A stretch of DNA of 64,000 nucleotides, from the NCBI RefSeq assembly GCF_000725125.1, contig NZ_JFCB01000016.1, forward strand, positions 101,170 to 165,169, in the 5' to 3' direction. This stretch comes from Streptomyces toyocaensis (GTDB lineage: Bacteria; Actinomycetota; Actinomycetes; Streptomycetales; Streptomycetaceae). A program made the translations under genes and the position numbers. Shown in pieces: positions 44,901-51,331 of this stretch. The notes under the pieces are model-generated. The model searched no databases and was not told the DNA's origin. It was given only the letters and a program-made list of their open reading frames with translations. Each line of letters opens with the position of its first letter. Positions within the stretch are counted from its first letter, which is position 1.

Positions 44901-45507
44901 CGACCGCGACAAGATCGCGGAGAAGGTGCGGCAGACGCTCGGGATCCCGAGCGGGAAGAAGGTCGTGCTGTACGCGCCGACCTGGCGGGACGACCAGTCG
45001 CACAGCGCCGGGCAGTACCTGTTCGATCTGCGGATCGACCTCGAGGACGCCCGTCGCCGCCTGGGTGAGGACCACGTGCTGCTGATCCGGCGCCACTCCA
45101 ACGTCGTCGACGCCGTGCCCGGGGCCGGCAACGGCTTCGTGTGGGACGCCTCGGAGTACCCGGACATCGCCGACCTGTACCTGGCGGCGGACATGATGAT
45201 CACGGACTACTCGTCCGTGATGTTCGACTACGCCCATCTGAAGCGGCCCATGCTGTTCTTCACGTACGACCTGGAGCACTACCGGGACACGCTGCGCGGC
45301 TTCTACTTCGACTTCGAGAAGGACTCACCCGGTCCGCTGATCGCCACCTCCGAGGAGCTGGTCACCGCGATCCGCGACATCGACAAGGTGTCCGCCGAGT
45401 ACGAGGAGCGCTTCGCACGGTTCCACCACCTGTTCTGCGATCTGGACGACGGCCACGCCTCCAAGCGGGTCGTGGACCGGATGATCGAGCAGGCCAAGGA
45501 GATCTGA
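41944..45507 (+). CDS. Large bifunctional GT2 / TagF-like polymerase with central beta domains
   Basis: 1187 aa. The N-terminal GT2 domain (LSVIVPIYNVERYLPACLDS, FVDSDDLIPPDAY) occupies about 1-300. Residues about 330-760 are a long non-catalytic beta-rich region with repeated segments such as VEVSGDIREPLKTGETVTF, perhaps carbohydrate-binding. The TagF-like domain follows (about 800-1180), with VQTWHGTMLKKIGHDIETLY near 915, LLIRRHSNVV and MMITDYSSVMFDYAHLKRPM. The strong site AAGGAGAG precedes the ATG. It is second in a two-gene operon and is followed by a textbook terminator. It probably polymerises a glycosylated polyol-phosphate wall polymer. Confidence 0.92.
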   Translation: MAPRLSVIVPIYNVERYLPACLDSLAAQTFRDIEVLMVDDGSPDGSAAIAEAYANRDERFKLIRKENAGLGAARNTGIQHLSDASEYLTFVDSDDLIPPDAYRQMLASLDESGSDFATGNVFHLKGEKTWQVPLLKMLAGEARRRTHISRNPKLIADRIACNKIFRRSFWEKEGFVFPEGILHEDIPVVLPAHYRAEAVDIIGEPTYFWRLREGESAPSITQRRKEPQAVRDRVTAVSMVSDYLAQQAGPEFAEYKRQYDDRVLRDDLRLFMRVLPDATAEFHEAFLEATNRYLDMVDPKIVMGLPTDLRVQWLLVRKHAMPELIALLASQRRKEPVEVSGTFRKYASFRTLDESGFDLPKSALRIDGDLNLRAPLRSVTWQDGKLVLSGDAYIDKIDVSTKRSSVKIVQLKRHGSRRRVFLPARNVHRPECTTDSGQQRYNYDWAGWELALDPAKLRKGGTWQEGLWHVGINVYASGLVRRSGIWARGGSAANFPPYQWLDDDYRLLPSVERSALKLRVEKVRALITDRRLDGDAVEVSGDIREPLKTGETVTFRLSHNKSGEVRTYPVEVVRQGGGTTFRTRVPLEDVALLSTSTVDDQAQPDRRRWSTVLVATAPDGTERQFSSVVREGLEDLSFGLPASFGEAGAHREISVSSGHNGYLKITGRTRRAVISGIGLENGQLVVRGHGSRELLGSDLVLKATNRFDERTATVNWSEEGTFTVAFDPSVMGGSGQVPLKAGRWNLLLRSSNPDVPDAQFVIDRLALPQFPLHSELGGRRYWFENRWSDYPQLNCRSELGELERGPYRQLQMRREVYATGRREPLRDQVFFLSYNGKQYSDSPRAMHEELLRRGSDMKFLWAVRDGQVVLPPTAEKVRMWGREWFEALATSRYIVTNGHLPEWVERRPGQVIVQTWHGTMLKKIGHDIETLYFDREYQNRLALEAKNWSLLVSSNRFSTPILKRAFSYDGEIFEAGYPRNDYLYSPDRDKIAEKVRQTLGIPSGKKVVLYAPTWRDDQSHSAGQYLFDLRIDLEDARRRLGEDHVLLIRRHSNVVDAVPGAGNGFVWDASEYPDIADLYLAADMMITDYSSVMFDYAHLKRPMLFFTYDLEHYRDTLRGFYFDFEKDSPGPLIATSEELVTAIRDIDKVSAEYEERFARFHHLFCDLDDGHASKRVVDRMIEQAKEI

Positions 45508-45552
45508 GCGGGGTGCGCCGCCCGGGGACCGGCGGTTCCCGGGCGGCACACA

Positions 45553-45592
45553 GGGCGACGGCCGGGCGGACACGCCCGGCCGTCGCCCTTTT
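45553..45592 (+). terminator. 16-bp hairpin terminator with T-run
   Basis: GGGCGACGGCCGGGCG at 45553-45568 pairs perfectly with 45573-45588 around a 4-base loop, followed by TTTT. It ends the GT2-TagF operon 46 bases past the stop. Confidence 0.93.
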
Positions 45593-45621
45593 CCCCGCCC
45601 GTCTCCCGGGTCCCGCCCGGG

Positions 45622-46752
45622 TCAGCGCCCTGCCCTGCGGGCCGGACGCGCCCGGTCGGCCAGCGCGGCGGTCAGGGCGCGGATCCGGCGCCGCAGACGC
45701 CTGCGCGGACGGGGCGCCGGCCCGGGGGGCGTGTTCTCCGGTACGGGCTCGGTCCGCGGCCGGGGCACCAGTGCGCACAGCCCGGTGAGTTCCTCCACCA
45801 GCCCCTCGGTCAGCAGCAGGCAGCGCAGCCGGGAGAGCGCCGGGAGTTCGGCCACAAGTTCCCGGGGCATGTACTCGCGCAGCAGCTGCCCGGCGAGCTC
45901 CACGTGCCGCACGCGGGTCTCCTCCGGCAACGCGGCGAAGGGCTCCTTGAAACGGCCGAGTATCTCCAGCGTGAGCCAGCGGTACAGCAGGCTGTTGCGG
46001 CGGCTGCCGGGCGGGACGTGTGCCACCACCACGTCCAGTACGTCGCGCACATTGGCGTAGAAGGGGCCGGGTTCGGGGACTTCCAGCGTCAGGTGCGCGA
46101 AGCCGTCCCGGTGGACCAGGTGGTAGCAGTCGTAGTCCGCGACGACGGAGATCGACCGGGCGTGCAGATAGGCCGGGACGACGAACATCTGCTCCTCGGC
46201 CAGCCTGACGCCCTCGGCGAAGCGCAGCCGGTGCTCCGTGACGAGGGAGCGCCGGAACAGCTTGTGCGCGGTCAGGGTCCACACGGCCTTGCAGGAGAAG
46301 ACGTCCCCGCCCTCGACGTTCTTGCGGAACGGTGTGACCGGGGCCTTGCGGCCCACCCCCCGGATGCGTCCGAGGACCACGTCCGAGTCGTTGCGCCGGG
46401 CGGCCTCCACCATCCGCTCCAGCGCCTCGGTGCCGAGGTAGTCGTCGGGGTCCGCGAAGAACAGGAACTCACCGGTGGCCATGTCGATGCCCCGGTTGCG
46501 GGGGCCGCCCGGGGCGCCGGAGTTCTTCTCGAGCCGTACGACTCTGACCCGGCCGGGGTGACGTGCGGCCCAGGCGTCGAGTAACGCTCCGCTGCCGTCC
46601 GTGGAGGCGTCGTCCACGGCGACGATCTCGACGTTCCCGAATCCTAAGGACTGGTCCGCGACGGACCGCAGGCATTCCTCGAGGTGGTCACTCGCGTTGT
46701 AGACCGGTATGACCACCGAGACGGTGGGCCCGTGTCCGGGCTCGATGTCCAT
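45622..46752 (-). CDS. Family 2 glycosyltransferase
   Basis: 376 aa from ATG 46750-46752 (GGGGGAC upstream). A GT-A domain at the N-terminus shows VSVVIPVYNASDHLEECLRS, AVDDASTDGSG and the DxD-like FLFFADPDDYLG. The C-terminal 80 residues are basic (PRPRRRLRRRIRALTAAL), possibly for membrane association. It lacks a TagF domain but belongs to the same subgroup as the two neighbours' GT2 halves. Opposite strand to the polymerases, facing them across the shared terminator. Confidence 0.9.
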   Translation of the reverse strand: MDIEPGHGPTVSVVIPVYNASDHLEECLRSVADQSLGFGNVEIVAVDDASTDGSGALLDAWAARHPGRVRVVRLEKNSGAPGGPRNRGIDMATGEFLFFADPDDYLGTEALERMVEAARRNDSDVVLGRIRGVGRKAPVTPFRKNVEGGDVFSCKAVWTLTAHKLFRRSLVTEHRLRFAEGVRLAEEQMFVVPAYLHARSISVVADYDCYHLVHRDGFAHLTLEVPEPGPFYANVRDVLDVVVAHVPPGSRRNSLLYRWLTLEILGRFKEPFAALPEETRVRHVELAGQLLREYMPRELVAELPALSRLRCLLLTEGLVEELTGLCALVPRPRTEPVPENTPPGPAPRPRRRLRRRIRALTAALADRARPARRAGR

Positions 46753-46996
46753 GCGTCCCCCATGAGCGGCGTTGCTACGCCCGCCGAGGTCCGGCACTCG
46801 TCGGGGCGCGGGTCTCGTCGGTACATGTCACGGTAGCTCCCGATGTCACCCGTACCATGTCGGGAACCCGTCAGCCGGAGCAAGGTCTTGTAACAACTGA
46901 TGTTCCATCAACTCACTTGAGAGTAAAGCGAAATGGCGGTGCCCCGGGCGGCACGTGGCTCGGCCCGGGGCACCGCCTGTGAAGGCGTCCGCCGGT

Positions 46997-48442
46997 CTAG
47001 AACGGCTCGAAGTCGTCGTACTCGCGCTCGGACTCGTCCCGCTCGGCCTGGCGGTCGCGCCGCCGCTGCGCGGCCGGACGGGGCGCCTCGAAGCGGTGGT
47101 CCTCACCTCGGCGGCCGAGCATCTCCGCACCGGCGGTGACGGTCGGCTCCCAGTCGAAGACGACCGCGTTCTCCTCGGGGCCGATGGCCACGCCGTCGCC
47201 GGAGCGGGCGCCGGCCTTCATCAGCTCCCCCTCGACACCGAGGCGGTTGAGCCGGTCGGCGAGGTAACCGACGGCCTCGTCGTTGTTGAAGTCGGTCTGG
47301 CGGACCCAGCGTTCGGGCTTCTCGCCGCGCACCCGGAACAGCGGCTCCCCGCCGGTCTCCTCGCGGGTGACGGTGAAGCCGGCGTCGTCCACGGCCTTGG
47401 GCCGGATGACGATCCGGGTCGCCTCCTCCTTCGGCTTGGCCGCGCGCGCCGCGGCCACCAGTTCGGCCAGGGCGAAGGACAGCTCCCGCAGCCCGGTGTG
47501 GGCGACGGCCGACACCTCGAAGACGCGGTAGCCGCGCGCCTCGAGGTCCGGCCGCACCATCTCGGCGAGGTCCAAGCCGTCCGGCACGTCGATCTTGTTG
47601 AGGACGACGATCCGCGGCCGGTTGTCGAGACCGCCGTACTGCCGCAGCTCCTCCTCGATGATGTCGAGGTCGGAGACGGGATCGCGGTCGGACTCCAGGG
47701 TGGCGGTGTCCAGCACGTGCACCAGCACGCTGCACCGCTCGACGTGGCGCAGGAACTCCAGGCCCAGCCCCCTGCCCTGGCTGGCCCCCGGGATCAGTCC
47801 CGGCACGTCGGCGATGGTGTAGACGGTCGAACCGGCGGTCACGACACCGAGGTTGGGCACGAGCGTGGTGAAGGGGTAGTCGGCGATCTTCGGCTTCGCG
47901 GCGCTGAGCACGGAGATCAGGGACGACTTCCCGGCGCTCGGATACCCCACGAGCGCCACGTCCGCGACGGTCTTGAGCTCCAGCACGATGTCCTGGAGGT
48001 CCCCCGGCACGCCGAGGAGCGCGAATCCGGGCGCCTTGCGCCGCGCGGAGGCGAGGGCGGCGTTCCCGAGTCCGCCGCGTCCGCCCTGGGCGGCGACGTA
48101 CGAGGTGCCGTGGCCGACGAGGTCGGCCAGCACGTTGCCCGCCCTGTCGAGCACCACGGTGCCGTCCGGCACGGGGAGGACCAGGTCCTGCCCGTCCTTG
48201 CCGGACCGGTTCCCGCCCTCGCCCGGCTTGCCGTTGGTGGCCTTGCGGTGCGGCGAGTGGTGGTAGTCGAGCAGGGTGGTCACGGACTGGTCGACGGTGA
48301 GGATGACATCGCCGCCGCGTCCGCCGTTCCCGCCGTCGGGCCCGCCGAGCGGCTTGAACTTCTCGCGATGGACGGAGGCACAGCCGTGACCTCCGTTACC
48401 CGCGGCGACATGCAGCTCGACGCGGTCCACGAAGGTGGTCAT
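46997..48442 (-). CDS. obgE: GTPase Obg (ObgE/CgtA)
   Basis: 481 aa. The glycine-rich Obg fold comes first (VAAGNGGHGCASVHREKFKP), then the G domain (VGYPSAGKSSLISVLSAAKP, NKIDVPDG) and a C-terminal OCT domain followed by a short charged tail. It functions in 50S assembly and, in Streptomyces, in the onset of aerial growth. It follows rplU-rpmA but a hairpin separates rpmA from obgE. proB, usually next, is displaced by the cell-wall block. Confidence 0.96.
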   Translation of the reverse strand: MTTFVDRVELHVAAGNGGHGCASVHREKFKPLGGPDGGNGGRGGDVILTVDQSVTTLLDYHHSPHRKATNGKPGEGGNRSGKDGQDLVLPVPDGTVVLDRAGNVLADLVGHGTSYVAAQGGRGGLGNAALASARRKAPGFALLGVPGDLQDIVLELKTVADVALVGYPSAGKSSLISVLSAAKPKIADYPFTTLVPNLGVVTAGSTVYTIADVPGLIPGASQGRGLGLEFLRHVERCSVLVHVLDTATLESDRDPVSDLDIIEEELRQYGGLDNRPRIVVLNKIDVPDGLDLAEMVRPDLEARGYRVFEVSAVAHTGLRELSFALAELVAAARAAKPKEEATRIVIRPKAVDDAGFTVTREETGGEPLFRVRGEKPERWVRQTDFNNDEAVGYLADRLNRLGVEGELMKAGARSGDGVAIGPEENAVVFDWEPTVTAGAEMLGRRGEDHRFEAPRPAAQRRRDRQAERDESEREYDDFEPF

Positions 48443-48512
48443 GAGGGGTGCCTCCAGAGACGATGGGTCGTACGCGCGTACGTACGTCGGTGCTTCTTGG
48501 GTAACACGCGAA

Positions 48513-48552
48513 AGGCGGACCCGCCTTCCCGACCGGGAAGTGAGGTCCGCCT
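48513..48552 (-). terminator. Two-stem hairpin between rpmA and obgE
   Basis: AGGCGGACC (48513-48521) pairs with GGTCCGCCT (48544-48552), and an inner CTTCCC/GGGAAG stem (48525-48540) extends it. It lies just after rpmA on its strand, followed by TTTCG, so it may cause partial termination before obgE. Confidence 0.65.
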
Positions 48553-48580
48553 CGCGAAACGTACGGTCGAAAGGCCTGGA

Positions 48581-48835
48581 TCAGGCGACCGGAACGATGT
48601 TCACGACCTTGCGGCCACGGTTGGTGCCGAACTGCACCGAACCGGCCTGCAGCGCGAACAGGGTGTCGTCGCCGCCACGGCCGACGCCGGCGCCCGGGTG
48701 GAAGTGGGTGCCGCGCTGGCGGACCAGGATCTCGCCCGCGTTGACGACCTGACCGCCGAAGCGCTTGACGCCGAGGCGCTGAGCGTTGGAGTCACGACCG
48801 TTGCGGGTGGACGATGCGCCCTTCTTGTGTGCCAT
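48581..48835 (-). CDS. rpmA: 50S ribosomal protein L27 (bL27)
   Basis: 84 aa starting MAHKKGASSTRNGRDSNAQR, with the diagnostic GEILVRQRGTHFHPGAGVG. The N-terminus reaches the peptidyl transferase centre. The start 14 bases after the rplU stop indicates cotranslation. No N-terminal extension of the Firmicute cleaved type is present. Confidence 0.97.
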   Translation of the reverse strand: MAHKKGASSTRNGRDSNAQRLGVKRFGGQVVNAGEILVRQRGTHFHPGAGVGRGGDDTLFALQAGSVQFGTNRGRKVVNIVPVA

Positions 48836-48849
48836 CTCTCCTCAGTCCC

Positions 48850-49170
48850 TTACTTCGCAGCCGCGGGGATCTCAGTGACCTTGATCGCCGTGTACTGCTG
48901 GCGGTGGCCCTGACGACGGCGGTAGCCGGTCTTGTTCTTGTAGCGCAGAATGTCGATCTTCTGGCCCTTGTGGTGGTCCACGACCTCGGCCTGGACCTTG
49001 ATGCCGGCCAGGACCCACGGGTCGCTGGTCACGGCGTCGCCGTCGACCACGAGCAGGGTCGAGAGCTCGACCGTGTCGCCGACCTTGGCGGTGGAAATCT
49101 TGTCAACCTCGACGATGTCGCCGACAGCAACCTTGTGCTGGCGACCACCGCTGCGCACGATGGCGTACAC
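48850..49170 (-). CDS. rplU: 50S ribosomal protein L21 (bL21)
   Basis: 106 aa with the L21 signature: YAIVRSGGRQHKVAVGDIVE at the N-terminus and ILRYKNKTGYRRRQGHRQQY near the end. GTG start at 49168-49170. First gene of the rplU-rpmA-(obgE) operon. A clear promoter about 150 bases upstream gives a long 5' leader that could carry autogenous control. Confidence 0.97.
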   Translation of the reverse strand: MYAIVRSGGRQHKVAVGDIVEVDKISTAKVGDTVELSTLLVVDGDAVTSDPWVLAGIKVQAEVVDHHKGQKIDILRYKNKTGYRRRQGHRQQYTAIKVTEIPAAAK

Positions 49171-49319
49171 GCGGATCTCACTCTCTCACTCGAAGAACGG
49201 CACCCCCGCAGGCCAGCCGCCCACGTACACACGCGGACGACCTCTCCCGGTCGCGGCCCGCGTCCGGGAGGATGAGGTTTACGGGGATGTGGCGGTCCAG
49301 ATGGACACGCCGACGGTCA

Positions 49320-49349
49320 AGGTTACGGGGCCCGGCCCACGGGGGTCAA
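49320..49349 (-). promoter_or_regulatory. Candidate rplU promoter
   Basis: On the minus strand TTGACC (49344-49349), an 18-base spacer and TAACCT (49320-49325) form a good HrdB-type promoter. Predicted start near 49313 gives a leader of about 140 bases before rplU. It separates rplU transcription from the dehydrogenase gene that ends at 49365. Confidence 0.65.
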
Positions 49350-49364
49350 ACCGGACCCCCTTCC

Positions 49365-50426
49365 TCAGGCCGTGACCGACGCGACGTAGTCCGTGTAGGC
49401 GTCCTTGATCCGCTCCGGCGTCAGGTCCAGGTGCTCCAGGATCGTGTACCGGCCCGGACGGGTCTCCGGGGCGAACTCCACGGCGCGGACGAACTCCTCG
49501 TCGCTGAAGCCGATCTCCCGCGCCACGACCGGGAGGCCGTGCCGGCGCAGCGCGTCGGCCATGATCCGGGAGCTTTCCGGATCGCCCCGCAGATGCATGG
49601 CGAACGCCGCACCGATCCCTACCTGCTCGCCGTGGCTGGCGGCACGCTTGGGGTACAGCAGGTCGATCGCGTGGCTGATCTCGTGGCAGGCCCCCGAGGA
49701 GGGCCGGGTGTGGCCCGCGATCGACATGGCGATGCCCGACAGCACCAGGCCCTCGGACAGCACGGTCAGGAACCCGTCGTCGCCGCAGCCCCCGGGGTGG
49801 CGCAGCACGGCCTCGCCGGCCTGCCGCGCCATCGCCGCCGCGAGGCCGTCGACCTTCTCGCCATTGACACGGTGGGACAGCTCCCAGTCCGCGACGGCGG
49901 AGATGTTCGACAACGCGTCCCCGATGCCCGAGCGCACGAAGCGGATCGGCGCCTCGCGTATCACCGCGAGGTCGATGAGCAGCGCGATGGGCATGGGCAC
50001 GCCGTACGAGCCGCGGCCCGCGTCGTTGTCCAGGATGGAAACGGGCGAGCAGATGCCGTCGTGGGAGAGGTTGGTGGCCACGGCGACCATGGGCAGCCCG
50101 ATGCGTGCCGCGGAGTACTTCGCGCAGTCGATGACCTTGCCGCCGCCGAGCCCGACGACCGCGTCGTAGCGGCCGGACTTCATCCCGTCGGCGAGCCGGA
50201 CCGCGTCGTCGATGGTGCCCCCGCCGACCTCGAACCAGTCGGCCCCCGGCAGGGTCGGCGACAGCCGTTCGCGCAGCCGGGCTCCCGATCCGCCGCTGAC
50301 GGCGATGGCGAGGCGGCCCGACTGCGAGATCCGCTGGTCCGCGAGGACGCTCGCCAGGTCGTCGAGGGCACCCGGGCGGATGTCCACGACCACCGGCGAG
50401 GGGATGAGCCGGGTCAGTACTGGCAC
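49365..50426 (-). CDS. Glycerol-1-phosphate dehydrogenase-like iron/zinc alcohol dehydrogenase
   Basis: About 353 aa. The NAD-binding core contains YDAVVGLGGGKVIDCAKYS and the metal site lies in GACHEISHAIDLLYPKRAAS followed by HGEQVGIGAAFAMHL, the pattern of the sn-glycerol-1-phosphate dehydrogenase (AraM/EgsA) branch. VATNLSHDGICSPVSI is also typical of that branch. It would reduce dihydroxyacetone phosphate to glycerol-1-phosphate. GTG start at 50424-50426 with GGGAG 7 bases upstream, overlapping the nucleotidyltransferase gene by 13 bases, so the two are coupled. Substrate is inferred. Confidence 0.82.
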   Translation of the reverse strand: MPVLTRLIPSPVVVDIRPGALDDLASVLADQRISQSGRLAIAVSGGSGARLRERLSPTLPGADWFEVGGGTIDDAVRLADGMKSGRYDAVVGLGGGKVIDCAKYSAARIGLPMVAVATNLSHDGICSPVSILDNDAGRGSYGVPMPIALLIDLAVIREAPIRFVRSGIGDALSNISAVADWELSHRVNGEKVDGLAAAMARQAGEAVLRHPGGCGDDGFLTVLSEGLVLSGIAMSIAGHTRPSSGACHEISHAIDLLYPKRAASHGEQVGIGAAFAMHLRGDPESSRIMADALRRHGLPVVAREIGFSDEEFVRAVEFAPETRPGRYTILEHLDLTPERIKDAYTDYVASVTA

Positions 50427-51166
50427 GCGATCTCCCGCCCGCGCGCGAGGTCGTCGTGGTTGTCGATCTCGACCCACGCGACGTCACCGATCGGTGCCAC
50501 GTCGATCCGGAAGCCGCGGTTCACCAGCTCCTGGTAGCCGTCCTCGTAGTACAGCTGCGGGTTCCGCTCGAAGGTCGCCTTCAGCGCGTCGGCCAGCTCC
50601 CCGGCCGCCCCGCCCTCGATGAGCGTGACCCCGATGTACTCACCGCTCGCCTCGGCCGGCTCCATCAGCTTGGTGATCCGCGTCATCCCCTTGTCCGGGT
50701 CGACGACGACCTTCATCTCCTCGTCGGCGAGCTTCTTCACCGTGTCCAGCGCGAGGATGATCCTCCTGCCGTCGCCGCGCGCGGCCAGGAGCGTCCTCTC
50801 CACCGACACCGGGTGCACGGTGTCGCCGTTGGCGAGGATCACCCCGTCCTTCAGGGCGTCACGGCCGCACCACAGCGAGTAGGCGTTGTTCCACTCCTCG
50901 GCCTTGTCGTTGTCGATGAGCGTGAGCTTCAGGCCGTACTTCCGCTCCAGGGCCGCCCTGCGCTCGTACACGGCCTCCTTGCGGTACCCGACGATGATCC
51001 CGGCCTCGGTCAGCCCGACCTCGGCGAAGTTGGCGAGGGTCAGGTCCAGGACCGTCACCCCGTCCGGGTCGCCCTCCGCGCCCACCGGCACCAGCGCCTT
51101 GGGAAGCGTATCGGTGTAGGGGCGCAGACGGCGTCCGGCGCCGGCCGCAAGCACGAGGCCTATCAT
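50414..51166 (-). CDS. NTP-transferase (sugar/polyol-phosphate nucleotidyltransferase)
   Basis: 250 aa. The GT-A-like nucleotidyltransferase signature is LVLAAGAGRRLRPYTDTLPK (residues 4-23), with the metal aspartate in ANGDTVHPVS and the C-terminal EIDNHDDLARG. The family (NTP_transf_3) includes enzymes annotated as phosphocholine cytidylyltransferase-like. Coupled to a glycerol-1-phosphate dehydrogenase, it plausibly makes an activated glycerol phosphate (CDP-glycerol type). Nucleotide and acceptor cannot be decided from sequence. Confidence 0.85.
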   Translation of the reverse strand: MIGLVLAAGAGRRLRPYTDTLPKALVPVGAEGDPDGVTVLDLTLANFAEVGLTEAGIIVGYRKEAVYERRAALERKYGLKLTLIDNDKAEEWNNAYSLWCGRDALKDGVILANGDTVHPVSVERTLLAARGDGRRIILALDTVKKLADEEMKVVVDPDKGMTRITKLMEPAEASGEYIGVTLIEGGAAGELADALKATFERNPQLYYEDGYQELVNRGFRIDVAPIGDVAWVEIDNHDDLARGREIACQY

Positions 51167-51283
51167 CGCGGGTTTCTCCTTACGTTCCCCGGGTCCGACC
51201 GAGTCGGGGAGGTGGTGTCATCTCGGCGGCAGAACTGTGTGACGGGCGCGTCCGCACGCGGTGGGCGCGGCCCCTGGGAAAGG

Positions 51284-51316
51284 GTGTGGTCCTGTCCACG
51301 GGGGACAGGACCACAC
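51284..51316 (-). terminator. 14-bp hairpin terminator after rne
   Basis: GTGTGGTCCTGTCC at 51284-51297 pairs perfectly with 51303-51316 around 5 bases. It lies 16 bases past the RNase stop. Confidence 0.85.
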
Positions 51317-51331
51317 AGCGTAGACGTCCGC

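Noticed and set aside
41857..45279. 1140-aa minus-strand frame opposite the large GT2-TagF gene
   Set aside because: Mirror frame of a gene with full catalytic motifs on the plus strand; no ribosome site or motif.
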